Assembly (NCBI GenBank): GCA_963820375.1
Contig: CAWFZX010000008.1
Span: 48,260 to 112,259 of the forward strand
DNA length: 64,000 nucleotides
Source: AWTP1-13 sp963820375
GTDB taxonomy: Bacteria; Pseudomonadota; Alphaproteobacteria; Rhizobiales; Hyphomicrobiaceae
Direction of reading: 5' to 3'
Translations under genes and position numbers: made by a program
Shown here: positions 8,429-17,164 of the stretch, one piece after another
Position numbering within the stretch: the stretch's first letter is position 1
Layout: each line of letters opens with the position of its first letter
The notes under the pieces: model-generated
The model's input: the letters and a program-made list of their open reading frames with translations, nothing else
What the model was told of the DNA's origin: nothing
The model's database searches: none

Positions 8429-9718
8429 ATGACGCTTGAGAGCTTTTCCGCCGGCCGTCAGGTGGGCAGTTCAATTGAGGCCCGCTTGTTCGAGACCCGG
8501 CGCTTGTCGCTCGAACTCGCCGAACCGTTGAGTGCGGAGGACATGACGGTGCAGGCCATGGATGACGCGAGCCCAACGAAGTGGCACCTCGCGCACGTCA
8601 CATGGTTTTTTGAGACTTTCATCCTCATTAGGCACCTGCCGGGATACCAGCCCTTCGATGATGCCTTCAATTACTGCTTCAACTCCTACTACGAAAGTCA
8701 GGGGCCGCGGCAGCCGCGCCCCAAGCGCGGGGTGCTTACTCGCCCGTCGAGCGAACGCGTGCTGGCCTATCGCGCACATGTCGATGCTGCCTTGGCCAAG
8801 CTCTTTGCCAGAGGCATTTCAGCGGGCTCACAGATCGCCCGGCTGGTGGAGGTCGGGATCAACCACGAGCAACAGCACCAAGAGCTGATATTGACCGATA
8901 TCCTGGCGCTGTTCGCGGCCAATCCTTTGTGCCCGGCCTATCGACCCTTGTCGGCGCCGGCGGGGGCAGCCGGGGCCGAACCGACGCGGTGGATCGAATT
9001 TCCGGGCGGCGTCAGCAAGATTGGACACGACGGTCGCAGCTTTGCCTGGGACAACGAGCTGCCGCGCCACGATGCCCTGATCCACCCCTTCAGCTTGGCA
9101 GATCGCCTCGTCACAAACGCCGAATGGCTGCAATTCATGACCGATGGCGGCTATCGCACGGCGTCTCTCTGGCTCGCCGACGGCTGGGGCATGATCAATC
9201 GCGAACGCTGGGAGGCCCCGCTCTATTGGCAGCAGCGGGAGGGACAATGGCTCACCATGTCGCTCAATGGCCTCCAGCCCGTCGAGCCCGCCGCTCCCGT
9301 GGCGCACGTCAGCTACTACGAGGCGGATGCCTACGCCCGCTGGGCGGGCAAGCGCCTCCCCACCGAATTCGAGTGGGAGCTGGCGGCACAGGGGTTGTCT
9401 GTGGTCGGCAACACGCTCGCGAGCAAGACCTTGCGGCCAATGCCTGCAGACGGACGCTCGCCTGACGGCAAGCCGCGCCAGATGTTTGGTGATGTTTGGG
9501 AGTGGACGCAGAGCGCCTATCTGCCCTACCCCGGCTACCGGCCGCCGGCGGGGGCGCTGGGCGAGTACAACGGCAAGTTCATGGTCAGCCAGCAGGTGTT
9601 GCGCGGAGGTTCGTGCGCCACGCCGGAGGCACACACGCGCGCCACCTATCGCAACTTCTTCTACCCCCATCAGCGCTGGCAGTTCATGGGCCTGCGCCTT
9701 GCCTCGGAGATCGCCTGA
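8429..9718 (+). CDS. egtB: Ergothioneine biosynthesis protein EgtB (hercynine sulfoxide synthase type)
   Basis: EgtB is an iron-dependent sulfoxide synthase that joins a thiol (gamma-glutamylcysteine or cysteine) to hercynine in ergothioneine synthesis. The 429-residue product has an N-terminal DinB-like domain with the iron ligands expected at WHLAH (His 53/56) and HEQQHQE (His 146/150), followed by a formylglycine-generating-enzyme-type domain with KRLPTEFEWELAA, GDVWEWTQSAYLPYPG and QQVLRGGSCATP. The ATG at 8429 is chosen because the family similarity begins there; the frame is open upstream to 8105. It overlaps egtD by one base. Confidence 0.95.
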   Translation: MTLESFSAGRQVGSSIEARLFETRRLSLELAEPLSAEDMTVQAMDDASPTKWHLAHVTWFFETFILIRHLPGYQPFDDAFNYCFNSYYESQGPRQPRPKRGVLTRPSSERVLAYRAHVDAALAKLFARGISAGSQIARLVEVGINHEQQHQELILTDILALFAANPLCPAYRPLSAPAGAAGAEPTRWIEFPGGVSKIGHDGRSFAWDNELPRHDALIHPFSLADRLVTNAEWLQFMTDGGYRTASLWLADGWGMINRERWEAPLYWQQREGQWLTMSLNGLQPVEPAAPVAHVSYYEADAYARWAGKRLPTEFEWELAAQGLSVVGNTLASKTLRPMPADGRSPDGKPRQMFGDVWEWTQSAYLPYPGYRPPAGALGEYNGKFMVSQQVLRGGSCATPEAHTRATYRNFFYPHQRWQFMGLRLASEIA

Positions 9719-10686
9719 TGCTGCATCCCAATCTGCGTGAACTGCTGGCGGAGCGCTTTGCGCTCGACGATGACTTCGCGAGCGCCGTGATCGGCGGACT
9801 ATCGCGGCCGCAGAAAACCCTGCCGTGCCGCTTTTTTTATGATGCACGCGGCAGCGAGCTGTTCGAGGAGATCACGCGCTTGCCGGAATACTACCCGACG
9901 CGCACGGAGACCGGCATTCTCCAGACCCATGGGGGCGAAATGGTCAAAGACCTGCCCGCTGGCGGCGTGTTGGTGGAATTCGGCTCGGGGTCGAGCCTGA
10001 AGACGGAGATTCTGCTGGGTCGGCTGCCACAGCTGGCGGCCTACGTTATGATCGACGTCTCGCAAACTGCGCTTGATGGTGCCAAAGCGCGATTGGCCCG
10101 GCGTTTTCCGAAGCTCGACGTGCGGCCGATTGTCGGTGATTTTTCTTTTCCCGTGGCACTCCCGGAGGATTTGCGCGGCCGGGCAAAAACGGGTTTCTTT
10201 CCAGGCTCAACCATCGGCAATTTGACCCCCGACGAGGCCGTGCGCCTGTTGCGCGTCTTCCGCGCAGCCTTGGCTCCGCAGGGACGCCTTATTATCGGCG
10301 CCGACTTGCAGAAGGACGCTCGCCGGCTTGTCCTCGCCTACAACGATCCCGCCGGTGTCACGGCTGCCTTCAACCTCAACCTGCTCGCGCGTATCAACCG
10401 CGAACTGGGAGGCGATTTCGATCTCGACGCCTTCCGGCACGAAGCCATCTACAATCCCCGGCATGGCCGCATCGAAATGCACTTGGTCAGTCGGACCGGG
10501 CAGAACGTCAATATCCAGGGTCAGCGCTTTTGCTTCCAGCCGGGCGAGACCATTCACACCGAGAACTCATACAAATACTCGATCGCACAGTTCCGCGAGC
10601 TGGGCCGGGCCGCCGACTGGCTGCCGCGGCGCGTCTGGACGGACGCCGACACCCTGTTCAGCGTGCACGAGCTCCTCGCTGCTTAA
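9718..10686 (+). CDS. egtD: L-histidine N(alpha)-methyltransferase EgtD
   Basis: EgtD trimethylates histidine to hercynine with three SAM molecules, the first committed step to ergothioneine. The 322-residue product shows the family start with FYDARGSELFEEITRLPEYY (40-59) and TRTETGIL, a SAM-binding loop EFGSGSSLK (87-95), and FFPGSTIGNL. The ATG overlaps the egtB stop in a TGATG arrangement, so the two are translated together. Genes for the glutamylcysteine and lyase steps (egtA, egtC, egtE) are not in the window, so the thiol donor cannot be inferred. Confidence 0.95.
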   Translation: MLHPNLRELLAERFALDDDFASAVIGGLSRPQKTLPCRFFYDARGSELFEEITRLPEYYPTRTETGILQTHGGEMVKDLPAGGVLVEFGSGSSLKTEILLGRLPQLAAYVMIDVSQTALDGAKARLARRFPKLDVRPIVGDFSFPVALPEDLRGRAKTGFFPGSTIGNLTPDEAVRLLRVFRAALAPQGRLIIGADLQKDARRLVLAYNDPAGVTAAFNLNLLARINRELGGDFDLDAFRHEAIYNPRHGRIEMHLVSRTGQNVNIQGQRFCFQPGETIHTENSYKYSIAQFRELGRAADWLPRRVWTDADTLFSVHELLAA

Positions 10687-10895
10687 ACCATGCGGGCGCA
10701 CGCCACGCCCATCCCCGGCCGCTCAGCGGTCGCTCGGGGGCCGGCGGTTACCGGCGCCCGGCGGGGGGCCTTTTGGCTCAGGCGCTTGCCGGCCTGGGCC
10801 GGCGCTGGGCCGGTCGCTGCCACAGTGCGGGTCTTTGTGCTGGCCGCCAGCTGCACCCTAAACTATTGATTCAATGTCATTTTTATGGGGAAGCC

Positions 10896-10971
10896 TGGTG
10901 GAGCCGAGGGGAATCGAACCCCTGACCTCTGCAGTGCGATTGCAGCGCTCTCCCATCTGAGCTACGGCCCC
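10896..10971 (-). tRNA. tRNA-Ala (anticodon CGC)
   Basis: Read on the minus strand this 76-base cloverleaf has a 7-bp acceptor stem (GGGGCCG with CGGCTCC, one G-T pair), a D arm GCTC/GAGC, an anticodon stem CTGCA/TGCAG with loop ATCGCAC giving anticodon CGC, a T arm AGGGG-TTCGATT-CCCCT, discriminator A and an encoded CCA. It reads the alanine codon GCG. Confidence 0.95.
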
Positions 10972-11123
10972 AGAAGGCTGGGTCATTTAGGTGGCCGGCC
11001 TTTGCAATGTCAAGGATGGGGCCTCCGTCCCCTCGATTGCAGCGGCCCGCCAGCGCTCCCTTGCCGCCGGGCGGCGCTCTCGTCTACATCTGCGAGCGAA
11101 TCACGGACGAGAGAGGCCACGAG

Positions 11124-11420
11124 ATGCTGCCGATCCTCTATTTTATCGACCAGTATCTGATTGATCTTTTCATATGGATCATTATCGGCAGCGCTATCCT
11201 GAGCTGGCTGATCGCCTTCAATGTCGTCAATCCCTACAATCAATTCGTACGTTCCTTGTGGGATCTGTTCAATCGCATCACGGAGCCCTTCCTGCGGCCG
11301 ATCCGCCGCCTGCTGCCGGACATGGGGGGCATCGACGTCTCCCCGGTGGTGCTCATTCTTATCCTGGTGTTCATTCGCGTTGTCATCATTCGCGGCTGGC
11401 TGATGCCGCTGTTCAGTTGA
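11124..11420 (+). CDS. yggT: YggT-family membrane protein
   Basis: A 98-residue protein with two strongly hydrophobic segments (about 5-28 and 65-90) separated by the family motif NPYNQFVRSLWDLFNRITEP and FLRPIRRLLPDMGGIDVSP. YggT proteins are small membrane proteins of uncertain role, suggested to act in ion homeostasis or cell division. The start ATG at 11124 follows a purine-rich stretch. yggT, yggU and folD lie in close order on the same strand, a common alphaproteobacterial arrangement. Confidence 0.93.
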   Translation: MLPILYFIDQYLIDLFIWIIIGSAILSWLIAFNVVNPYNQFVRSLWDLFNRITEPFLRPIRRLLPDMGGIDVSPVVLILILVFIRVVIIRGWLMPLFS

Positions 11421-11458
11421 GCTCGCCGCGGCAGCGGCCCTCCACGCCGTGGACGGCC

Positions 11459-11779
11459 ATGGCCGACGGCCTGCGTATCAGCGTCCGGCTAACGCCAAGA
11501 TCCGCCCACGATCGGGTGGATGGGGTCGAGGAAGCCGCCGCCGGACCTGTGCTGAGGGTGCGGGTGCGGGCGGCACCCGAGCACGGCGCCGCCAACGCGG
11601 CGCTGACCAAGGTGCTGGCTGGCTGGCTGGGGGTGCCCAAAACCACCGTTGCAGTGATCCAAGGCGCCAAATCCAAGGTCAAGATATTGAGCGTCGCGGG
11701 CGACCGGCAGCATCTTGCCAACCTCGCATCGGCCAGGCTTGCAAACGAGCAAGCGGGCATAGCCCGCAGGGCAAGGTGA
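11459..11779 (+). CDS. yggU: DUF167 family protein YggU
   Basis: The 106-residue product carries the full DUF167 pattern: LRISVRLTPRSAHDRVDG at the N terminus, LRVRVRAAPEHGAANAALTKVLA in the middle, and TTVAVIQGAKSKVKILSVAG at the end. The family's function is not established. It starts 38 bases after yggT and its stop codon is one base before the folD start, so it is clearly in an operon. A C-terminal tail of about 25 residues is longer than usual. Confidence 0.92.
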   Translation: MADGLRISVRLTPRSAHDRVDGVEEAAAGPVLRVRVRAAPEHGAANAALTKVLAGWLGVPKTTVAVIQGAKSKVKILSVAGDRQHLANLASARLANEQAGIARRAR

Positions 11780-11780
11780 G

Positions 11781-12677
11781 ATGGCGGCGCAAATCATTGA
11801 CGGCAGGGCCATCGCCGAACGCTTGCGCCAGCAGGTGACCGCTGAGGTTGCACGCTTGTGCCAAACGCACGGGGTCACGCCCGGTCTCGCCGTCGTCCTG
11901 GTCGGGGAGGATCCGGCGAGCCAGGTCTACGTGCGCACCAAGGCCAAGCACGCCCGCGACGCGGGCATGATCTCGATCGAGCACCGACTTGCCACAGAGA
12001 CTTCGCTAGATACGCTGTTGCGCCTGATCGCCGAACTGAACCAGCGCACGGACGTGCACGGGATCCTTGTGCAGCTGCCGCTCCCCGCGCATATCGAGAC
12101 TGCGAAAGTGATCGAGGCCATTGCGCCGGCCAAAGATGTCGATGGCTTCCACCCGATCAACGTTGGGCGGCTGGCGACCGGGGCCAAGGCGATGGCGCCT
12201 TGCACGCCGACCGGGTGCTTGATGCTGGCCAAATCGGTGCGCCCCGACCTGGCCGGACTGGAAGCAGTGGTGATCGGACGCTCCAGCATCGTCGGCAAGC
12301 CGATGGCACAGCTTCTGCTCAAGGAGAACTGCACGCCGACGGTGGCGCACTCGCACACTCGCAACCTGGCCGCCGTCGTGCGTCGCGCCGACCTGGTGGT
12401 GGCGGCCGTGGGGCGGCCCGAATTGGTCAAGGCCGACTGGATCAAGCCCGGCGCCATCGTCATCGACGTCGGCATCCAGCGCCTAGCAGATGCCAACGGC
12501 AAGACGCGGCTCGTCGGCGACGTGGAGTTCGCCGAAGTCGCAGTGGTAGCGGGCGCAATCACGCCCGTTCCAGGCGGCGTCGGCCCGATGACCGTCGCCT
12601 GCTTGCTCAAGAACACGCTGGAGGCCGCAACGGCCCTAAGCCGTTCGGCACCGCCTAACCTTGGTAACCTTCGATGA
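11781..12677 (+). CDS. folD: Bifunctional methylene-tetrahydrofolate dehydrogenase / methenyl-tetrahydrofolate cyclohydrolase
   Basis: FolD interconverts 5,10-methylene- and 10-formyl-tetrahydrofolate, supplying one-carbon units for purines and formyl-Met-tRNA. The 298-residue product has Tyr 50 and Lys 54 in YVRTKAK (active site), GILVQLPLP, AKDVDGFHPIN, the NADP-binding VVIGRSSIVGKPMAQLL, and the C-terminal PVPGGVGPMTVACLL. It follows yggU after a single base. Its 3' end overlaps the convergent DUF1330 gene by 23 bases. Confidence 0.97.
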   Translation: MAAQIIDGRAIAERLRQQVTAEVARLCQTHGVTPGLAVVLVGEDPASQVYVRTKAKHARDAGMISIEHRLATETSLDTLLRLIAELNQRTDVHGILVQLPLPAHIETAKVIEAIAPAKDVDGFHPINVGRLATGAKAMAPCTPTGCLMLAKSVRPDLAGLEAVVIGRSSIVGKPMAQLLLKENCTPTVAHSHTRNLAAVVRRADLVVAAVGRPELVKADWIKPGAIVIDVGIQRLADANGKTRLVGDVEFAEVAVVAGAITPVPGGVGPMTVACLLKNTLEAATALSRSAPPNLGNLR

Positions 12678-12954
12678 TGACGAGGTGCGCGTCACTCGCC
12701 TCGTCGCGGATTTGCGCAGCTGCTTGATATTCCGGGAACTCGTAGCAGGCCTTGGCGATGGCAAAACTGTCGAACTCGATGACGACGTGCCTGCGCCCGC
12801 CGAGGTCCCCTTTGGGAACCACGCAGGCGCCCGCACGCACAAGGAAGCGTGCATTGTATTTGCGGAACGCAACGGCATTGGCGGCAACATAGTCTTTGTA
12901 GCGTTCGGGATCGGTAATGTTGACGTGCGCTATCCAATAGCCCTTGTTGGTCAT
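12655..12954 (-). CDS. DUF1330 domain protein
   Basis: The 99-residue protein belongs to the DUF1330 family, small alpha/beta-barrel (dimeric ferredoxin-like) proteins of unknown role. Typical parts are GYWIAHVNITDPERYKDYV, FLVRAGACVVPKGDLGGRRH and VIEFDSFAIAKACYEFPEYQ. A GGAGG site precedes the ATG at 12954, which settles the start against longer in-frame options. Its end overlaps the end of folD on the other strand. Confidence 0.9.
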   Translation of the reverse strand: MTNKGYWIAHVNITDPERYKDYVAANAVAFRKYNARFLVRAGACVVPKGDLGGRRHVVIEFDSFAIAKACYEFPEYQAAAQIRDEASDAHLVIIEGYQG

Positions 12955-13182
12955 TATTTTCCTCCACTTCGAGTGCAGTTCAGCAGATCCCGCCGGCGCG
13001 GGCGCAAGCCCCCGGGGGATCGGCAAATCATCTTGGCTTATCATTGCTGCTGGCGCCCAATATTCTCAAGTGTTGGGGCAGCATTGCGCCAAACATGCCC
13101 TCCGCCGCCCCTCGAATAGGTTGGCGGGAGGCGATGCGGTATGCCATGCTTGATGTTTGACAATCGAACCAAGAGGAATGCG

Positions 13183-14043
13183 ATGCGATACGAGGCGCCC
13201 TCATCGCTGGAACAGGCGGTTGGCCTGCTGGCGGCGGCATCGGGCGATGCACGAGTTCTGGCCGGCGGCACGGATCTGCTGGTCCAGATGCGAACCGATG
13301 TTCTGAACCCTGAGCTGGTGGTCGACATCAAGCACATTCCCGAGTTGCGACAAATCAAAGAAGACAGCGCTGGCTTTCGCATCGGCGCAGCCGTAACCGG
13401 TGCCGAGCTGAAGGAGCATCCGCGGCTCAAGGACGTTTGGCCCGGCGTGGTCGAGGCCGCCAATCTGATCGGATCGACGCAAATCCAGGGTCGCGCTACG
13501 ATGGGGGGCAACCTCTGCAACGGCTCGCCCGCGGCCGACAGTGTGCCGGCGCTGATCGCGGCCGCGGCCAAAGCCTCGGTGGTCGGCCCGAAGGGACGGC
13601 GCGAGATTGCCGTCGAGGACGTGATGCTTGCCCCGCGCCAGCTAGCCCTGACCAAGGGAGAGATCATCGCCTCCTTCATTTTGCCACCACAGGCAAAGGG
13701 CAGCGCCGACGCCTATCTGCGCTTTATACCGCGCACCGAGATGGATATCGCCGTAGTGGGCTGCGGGGTTTGCTTGACCGTCGATGACAAAGGTGTCGTC
13801 TCCCGCGCCCGGGTCGCGCTCGGCGCCGTGGCAGCGCGTCCGCTGCTCGTGGAGGAGGCTGCCAAGGCGCTGCTTGGCAGCAAGGTCGACGATGCCGCGT
13901 TGCGCAAGCTCGATGCGGCAGCCGGCGCGGCATGCAAGCCGATCGACGACAAGCGTGGCACCAAGGAATACCGCATCAAAGTCGCGGGCGTGCTCGCCCG
14001 CCGAGCTGCCCAAATTGCATTCGAACGCGCGAGGAAGGCCTGA
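13183..14043 (+). CDS. Molybdenum hydroxylase FAD-binding subunit (CoxM / xanthine dehydrogenase subunit M type)
   Basis: This is the medium, FAD-carrying subunit of a three-part molybdenum hydroxylase; it passes electrons from the iron-sulfur subunit to the acceptor. The 286-residue product has the FAD motifs AGGTDLLVQMR (near 27-37) and TMGGNLCNGSPAADSVPAL, and the C-terminal CO-dehydrogenase-flavoprotein domain. An AGAGGA site fixes the ATG at 13183. The gene overlaps the next by one base (TGATG), giving the order FAD, 2Fe-2S, Mo subunit. Confidence 0.93.
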   Translation: MRYEAPSSLEQAVGLLAAASGDARVLAGGTDLLVQMRTDVLNPELVVDIKHIPELRQIKEDSAGFRIGAAVTGAELKEHPRLKDVWPGVVEAANLIGSTQIQGRATMGGNLCNGSPAADSVPALIAAAAKASVVGPKGRREIAVEDVMLAPRQLALTKGEIIASFILPPQAKGSADAYLRFIPRTEMDIAVVGCGVCLTVDDKGVVSRARVALGAVAARPLLVEEAAKALLGSKVDDAALRKLDAAAGAACKPIDDKRGTKEYRIKVAGVLARRAAQIAFERARKA

Positions 14044-14519
14044 TGGCGAAGCATCACATTACCGCAACGGTGAATGGAGACCCCGTCGAATTCCTGTGTG
14101 AGCCGCAGGAAACCCTGCTCGACGCCCTCCGCGATCAGTTAAACCTCACCGGCACCAAGGAAGGCTGCTCCACCGGCGATTGTGGCGCCTGCAGCGTCAT
14201 GGTCGACGACCGGCTGGTCTGCTCATGCCTGATGCTGGGCGTCGAGGCCGCCGGCAAATCGATCTCCACCATCGAGGGCATGGCTCAGGGGGACGAACTG
14301 CATCCGCTGCAGCAAAAGTTTCTGGAGCACGCGGCCCTGCAGTGCGGCATTTGCACGCCGGGCTTCCTGGTCGCGGCCAAGGCCCTGCTCGACAAGAAGC
14401 CCGATCCGTCCGAAACAGAAGTACGCTACTGGCTGGCCGGTAACCTGTGCCGCTGTACAGGCTATGACAAGATCGTGCGCGCGGTGCTCGACGCCGCCGC
14501 AGAGATGAGAGGAGCCTGA
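14043..14519 (+). CDS. Molybdenum hydroxylase [2Fe-2S] subunit (CoxS type)
   Basis: A 158-residue subunit with two 2Fe-2S clusters. The plant-type ferredoxin cluster uses the cysteines in GCSTGDCGACSV and DRLVCSC; the C-terminal cluster uses CGICTPG and NLCRCTGY. It relays electrons from the molybdenum centre to FAD. It starts within the stop of the FAD subunit and ends three bases before the large subunit, so all three should be made in equal amounts. Confidence 0.95.
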   Translation: MAKHHITATVNGDPVEFLCEPQETLLDALRDQLNLTGTKEGCSTGDCGACSVMVDDRLVCSCLMLGVEAAGKSISTIEGMAQGDELHPLQQKFLEHAALQCGICTPGFLVAAKALLDKKPDPSETEVRYWLAGNLCRCTGYDKIVRAVLDAAAEMRGA

Positions 14520-14522
14520 CCG

Positions 14523-16826
14523 ATGCAAGAGAAAGTCAAGGACGGTCCCAGTTCCGAGTTTCAAGTGGTTGGCACGCGTCCGGTGCGTCCGGACGGCGCC
14601 GACAAGGTAACCGGTCGCGCCAAGTTCGGGGCAGATCTGGCTCTGCCGGGACAGCTGGTCGGCAAGGTCCTGCGCAGTCCCTATCCGCACGCCCGTATCA
14701 AGTCGATTGACGCCTCCGCGGCGTTGAAACTGCCTGGCGTAAAGGCCGTGGTCAGCCGCGATGACTTCCTCGAGCAGTCCTCGGAGTTCATCCCCGCCGG
14801 CGAGATGATGATCAACTATCGCGATGTCGTGCGCAACGTGATGGCTCGCGAGAAGGCTCTTTATGAGGGCCACCCGGTGGCGGCGGTGGCAGCCACGAGT
14901 GCGGGCATCGCCAAAGAGGCGCTGCGGCTGATCAAGGTCGACTACGAAGTGCTGCCGCACGTGATCGATGTGGTCGAGGCGATGCAGCCAGGCGCACCCC
15001 TGCTGCACGAAGAGATGTTCACGGCCGGCGTCGAACCCGCGCCGAAAACGCCGTCCAATGTCGCCAAGCGCCTCGAAATCGGCCATGGCGATATCGCCGC
15101 CGGCTTCAAACAGGCCGAGCTTGTGATCGAGCGCGAATTCACCACCAAGCCTGTGCACCAGGGATACATCGAACCGCACGCCTGTGTGGCGAGTGTGTCG
15201 GAGGACGGGCAAGCCGACGTGTGGGTGTCTACCCAGGGCCACTGGGTCGTGCGCGCGCATTGCGCGCGATTGCTCGGCTGGGATATTGGCAAGGTGCGGG
15301 TAACGGCCGCCGAGATCGGCGGCGGCTTCGGTGGCAAAACCGTCGTCTACCTGGAGCCAATCGCGCTGGCGCTGTCCAAGAAGGCGCGCCGCCCCGTCAA
15401 GATGGTGATGACGCGGGAGGAGGTTTTCAAAGCCTCCGGACCGACCTCGGGCGCGCACGTGCGCGTAAAGATCGGCGCCAAGAAGGACGGACGCATTGTG
15501 GCCGCCGAGGCCGAGCTCAAGTATCAGGCAGGCGCCTTCGCCGGCTCGCCGGTGCAACCGGGCGCCATGTGCGCCTACGCGCCCTACGACATCGAAAACG
15601 TACGGGTGGTCGGCTACGACGTGGTCACAAACCGGCCGAAGGTGGCGGCCTATCGCGCCCCGGGCGGGCCCATTTCCGAGTTCGCCGTCGAGAGCGTGAT
15701 CGACGAAATCGCTGACAAGCTCGGCATGGATGCGATCGAGCTGCGGCTCAAGAACGCCGCCAAGCAGGGTACCAAGGCGGCCTATGGTCCAAAATTCGGT
15801 CCGATCGGCATGGTCGAAACGCTGGAGGCCGCCAAATCGCACGCCCATTGGCGCACGCCGCTCGGCAAACACCAGGGTCGCGGCGTGGCCAGCGGCTTTT
15901 GGTTCAATATCGGCGGCGAAACCTCCGTGTCGCTGTCGCTCAACGAGGACGGCACCCTGTCACTCACCGCCGGCACGCCGGACATCGGCGGACTGCGCGC
16001 GTCGCTGTGCATGATGGCGGCGGAAGAGCTGGGCGTGCCGCTGGACAAGATCCGGGTTCAGATCGGCGATACCGGCCAGCTCGGCTACAACTTCCTCACC
16101 GGCGGCAGCCGCTCGACCTTCTCCAGCGGCATGGCGACGGTGGAAGCCGCTCGCGACGTCATGAAGGAGGCTTGCAAACGGGCAGCGAAGCTGTGGGAGT
16201 TGCCCGAGGACGCGGTGGAGTACAACGGTGGTGGCGTGCGTCCCGCCGGTCCCAATGCCGGCAAGCATGCGCCGATGACGTTGAAGGAGATCGCGGGCAT
16301 CGCCGGCAAGACCGGCGGCCCGATCGTGGGCTATGCCCGCATCAACGCCGCCGGTGCAGCCCCGAGCCTTGCCACGCATATCGCCGACGTCGAGGTCGAT
16401 CCCGAGACCGGCAAGGTGTCGGTGATCCGTTACACGGCCATTCAGGATGCTGGCCGGGCCATCCATCCAAGCTACGTCGAAGGCCAGTATCAGGGTGGTG
16501 TGGCACAAGGTATCGGCTGGGCCCTCAACGAGGAGTACATCTACGGGGACGATGGCAAGCTGCAGAATGCCGGCTTCCTCGACTACCGGGTGCCTGTGGC
16601 CTCCGACCTGCCGATGATCGATACGGTGATCGTCGAGGTGCCGAACCCTCGCCATCCCTATGGCGTGCGCGGCGTCGGTGAAACGCCGATCGTTCCACCG
16701 ATGGCGGCCATCGCCAACGCGGTCGCCCATGCCACCGGCGTGCGCTTCACCGACCTGCCAATGTCGCCGCCCCGGGTGCTGAAGGCCCTGGACGAGGCGC
16801 GCGCCAAGGGCACGGCAAAGCTTTGA
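14523..16826 (+). CDS. Molybdenum hydroxylase catalytic subunit (CoxL-like, substrate unknown)
   Basis: The 767-residue large subunit binds the molybdopterin cofactor. It shows the usual start (VRPDGADKVTGRAKFGADL), GGGFGGKT near residue 265, and the catalytic glutamate in GVRGVGETP near the C terminus. The active-site loop at about 376-383 reads AYRAPGGP, not the AYRCSFR loop of true (form I) CO dehydrogenase and not AYRGAGR of form II. It is therefore a Mo hydroxylase of unknown substrate, perhaps an N-heterocycle or aldehyde. No maturation genes follow apart from a MoaD-like one. Confidence 0.9.
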   Translation: MQEKVKDGPSSEFQVVGTRPVRPDGADKVTGRAKFGADLALPGQLVGKVLRSPYPHARIKSIDASAALKLPGVKAVVSRDDFLEQSSEFIPAGEMMINYRDVVRNVMAREKALYEGHPVAAVAATSAGIAKEALRLIKVDYEVLPHVIDVVEAMQPGAPLLHEEMFTAGVEPAPKTPSNVAKRLEIGHGDIAAGFKQAELVIEREFTTKPVHQGYIEPHACVASVSEDGQADVWVSTQGHWVVRAHCARLLGWDIGKVRVTAAEIGGGFGGKTVVYLEPIALALSKKARRPVKMVMTREEVFKASGPTSGAHVRVKIGAKKDGRIVAAEAELKYQAGAFAGSPVQPGAMCAYAPYDIENVRVVGYDVVTNRPKVAAYRAPGGPISEFAVESVIDEIADKLGMDAIELRLKNAAKQGTKAAYGPKFGPIGMVETLEAAKSHAHWRTPLGKHQGRGVASGFWFNIGGETSVSLSLNEDGTLSLTAGTPDIGGLRASLCMMAAEELGVPLDKIRVQIGDTGQLGYNFLTGGSRSTFSSGMATVEAARDVMKEACKRAAKLWELPEDAVEYNGGGVRPAGPNAGKHAPMTLKEIAGIAGKTGGPIVGYARINAAGAAPSLATHIADVEVDPETGKVSVIRYTAIQDAGRAIHPSYVEGQYQGGVAQGIGWALNEEYIYGDDGKLQNAGFLDYRVPVASDLPMIDTVIVEVPNPRHPYGVRGVGETPIVPPMAAIANAVAHATGVRFTDLPMSPPRVLKALDEARAKGTAKL

Positions 16827-16917
16827 TCGACAGCTCGGACCGGAGGCAGCCGCGAACCGCTTGCGGATGCCTCCGCCCTCCGACGAGCAGGTTCAAAGGC
16901 CAGGCAATTCGCTCACC

Positions 16918-17163
16918 ATGGCCCACGTCACGCTGATCGGGAACCTACGCCAATTCACGGGAGGCGTGAGCGAAATCGAGATTGATGCCGGCAACGTGCA
17001 TCAGCTGTTCACTCGGCTGGGTGAGCGATATCCCGCCTTGTTGCCGCATCTGCAGACGGGCTCTGCGGTCGCCATTGATGGGCAAATCTACCAGGACGAC
17101 CTGTTCCAGGAGATCGGCCCGGAGAGCGACGTACACATCCTGCCGCAGATCGCCGGGGGGTAG
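16918..17163 (+). CDS. MoaD/ThiS-like ubiquitin-fold protein
   Basis: The 81-residue product has a beta-grasp pattern and ends exactly in a double glycine (LPQIAGG), the activatable C terminus of MoaD and ThiS sulfur carriers. The PESDVHILPQIAGG end is typical of MoaD-like proteins. It lies 91 bases after the molybdenum hydroxylase large subunit on the same strand, which suggests a sulfur-carrier role in molybdopterin synthesis or cofactor tailoring for that enzyme. The ATG at 16918 is chosen because the fold begins there. Confidence 0.75.
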   Translation: MAHVTLIGNLRQFTGGVSEIEIDAGNVHQLFTRLGERYPALLPHLQTGSAVAIDGQIYQDDLFQEIGPESDVHILPQIAGG

Positions 17164-17164
17164 T

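Noticed and set aside
8828..9847. Minus-strand open frame of 339 codons
   Set aside because: It lies opposite egtB/egtD, whose motifs are clear, and shows no protein signature.
14223..15872. Minus-strand open frame of 549 codons
   Set aside because: It is the shadow of the 2Fe-2S and large molybdenum subunits; no motif and unnatural residue mix rich in H, R, L and G.
14523..16826. Annotation as carbon monoxide dehydrogenase CoxL
   Set aside because: The active-site loop reads AYRAPGGP, not AYRCSFR, and the accessory genes coxDEFG are missing nearby.
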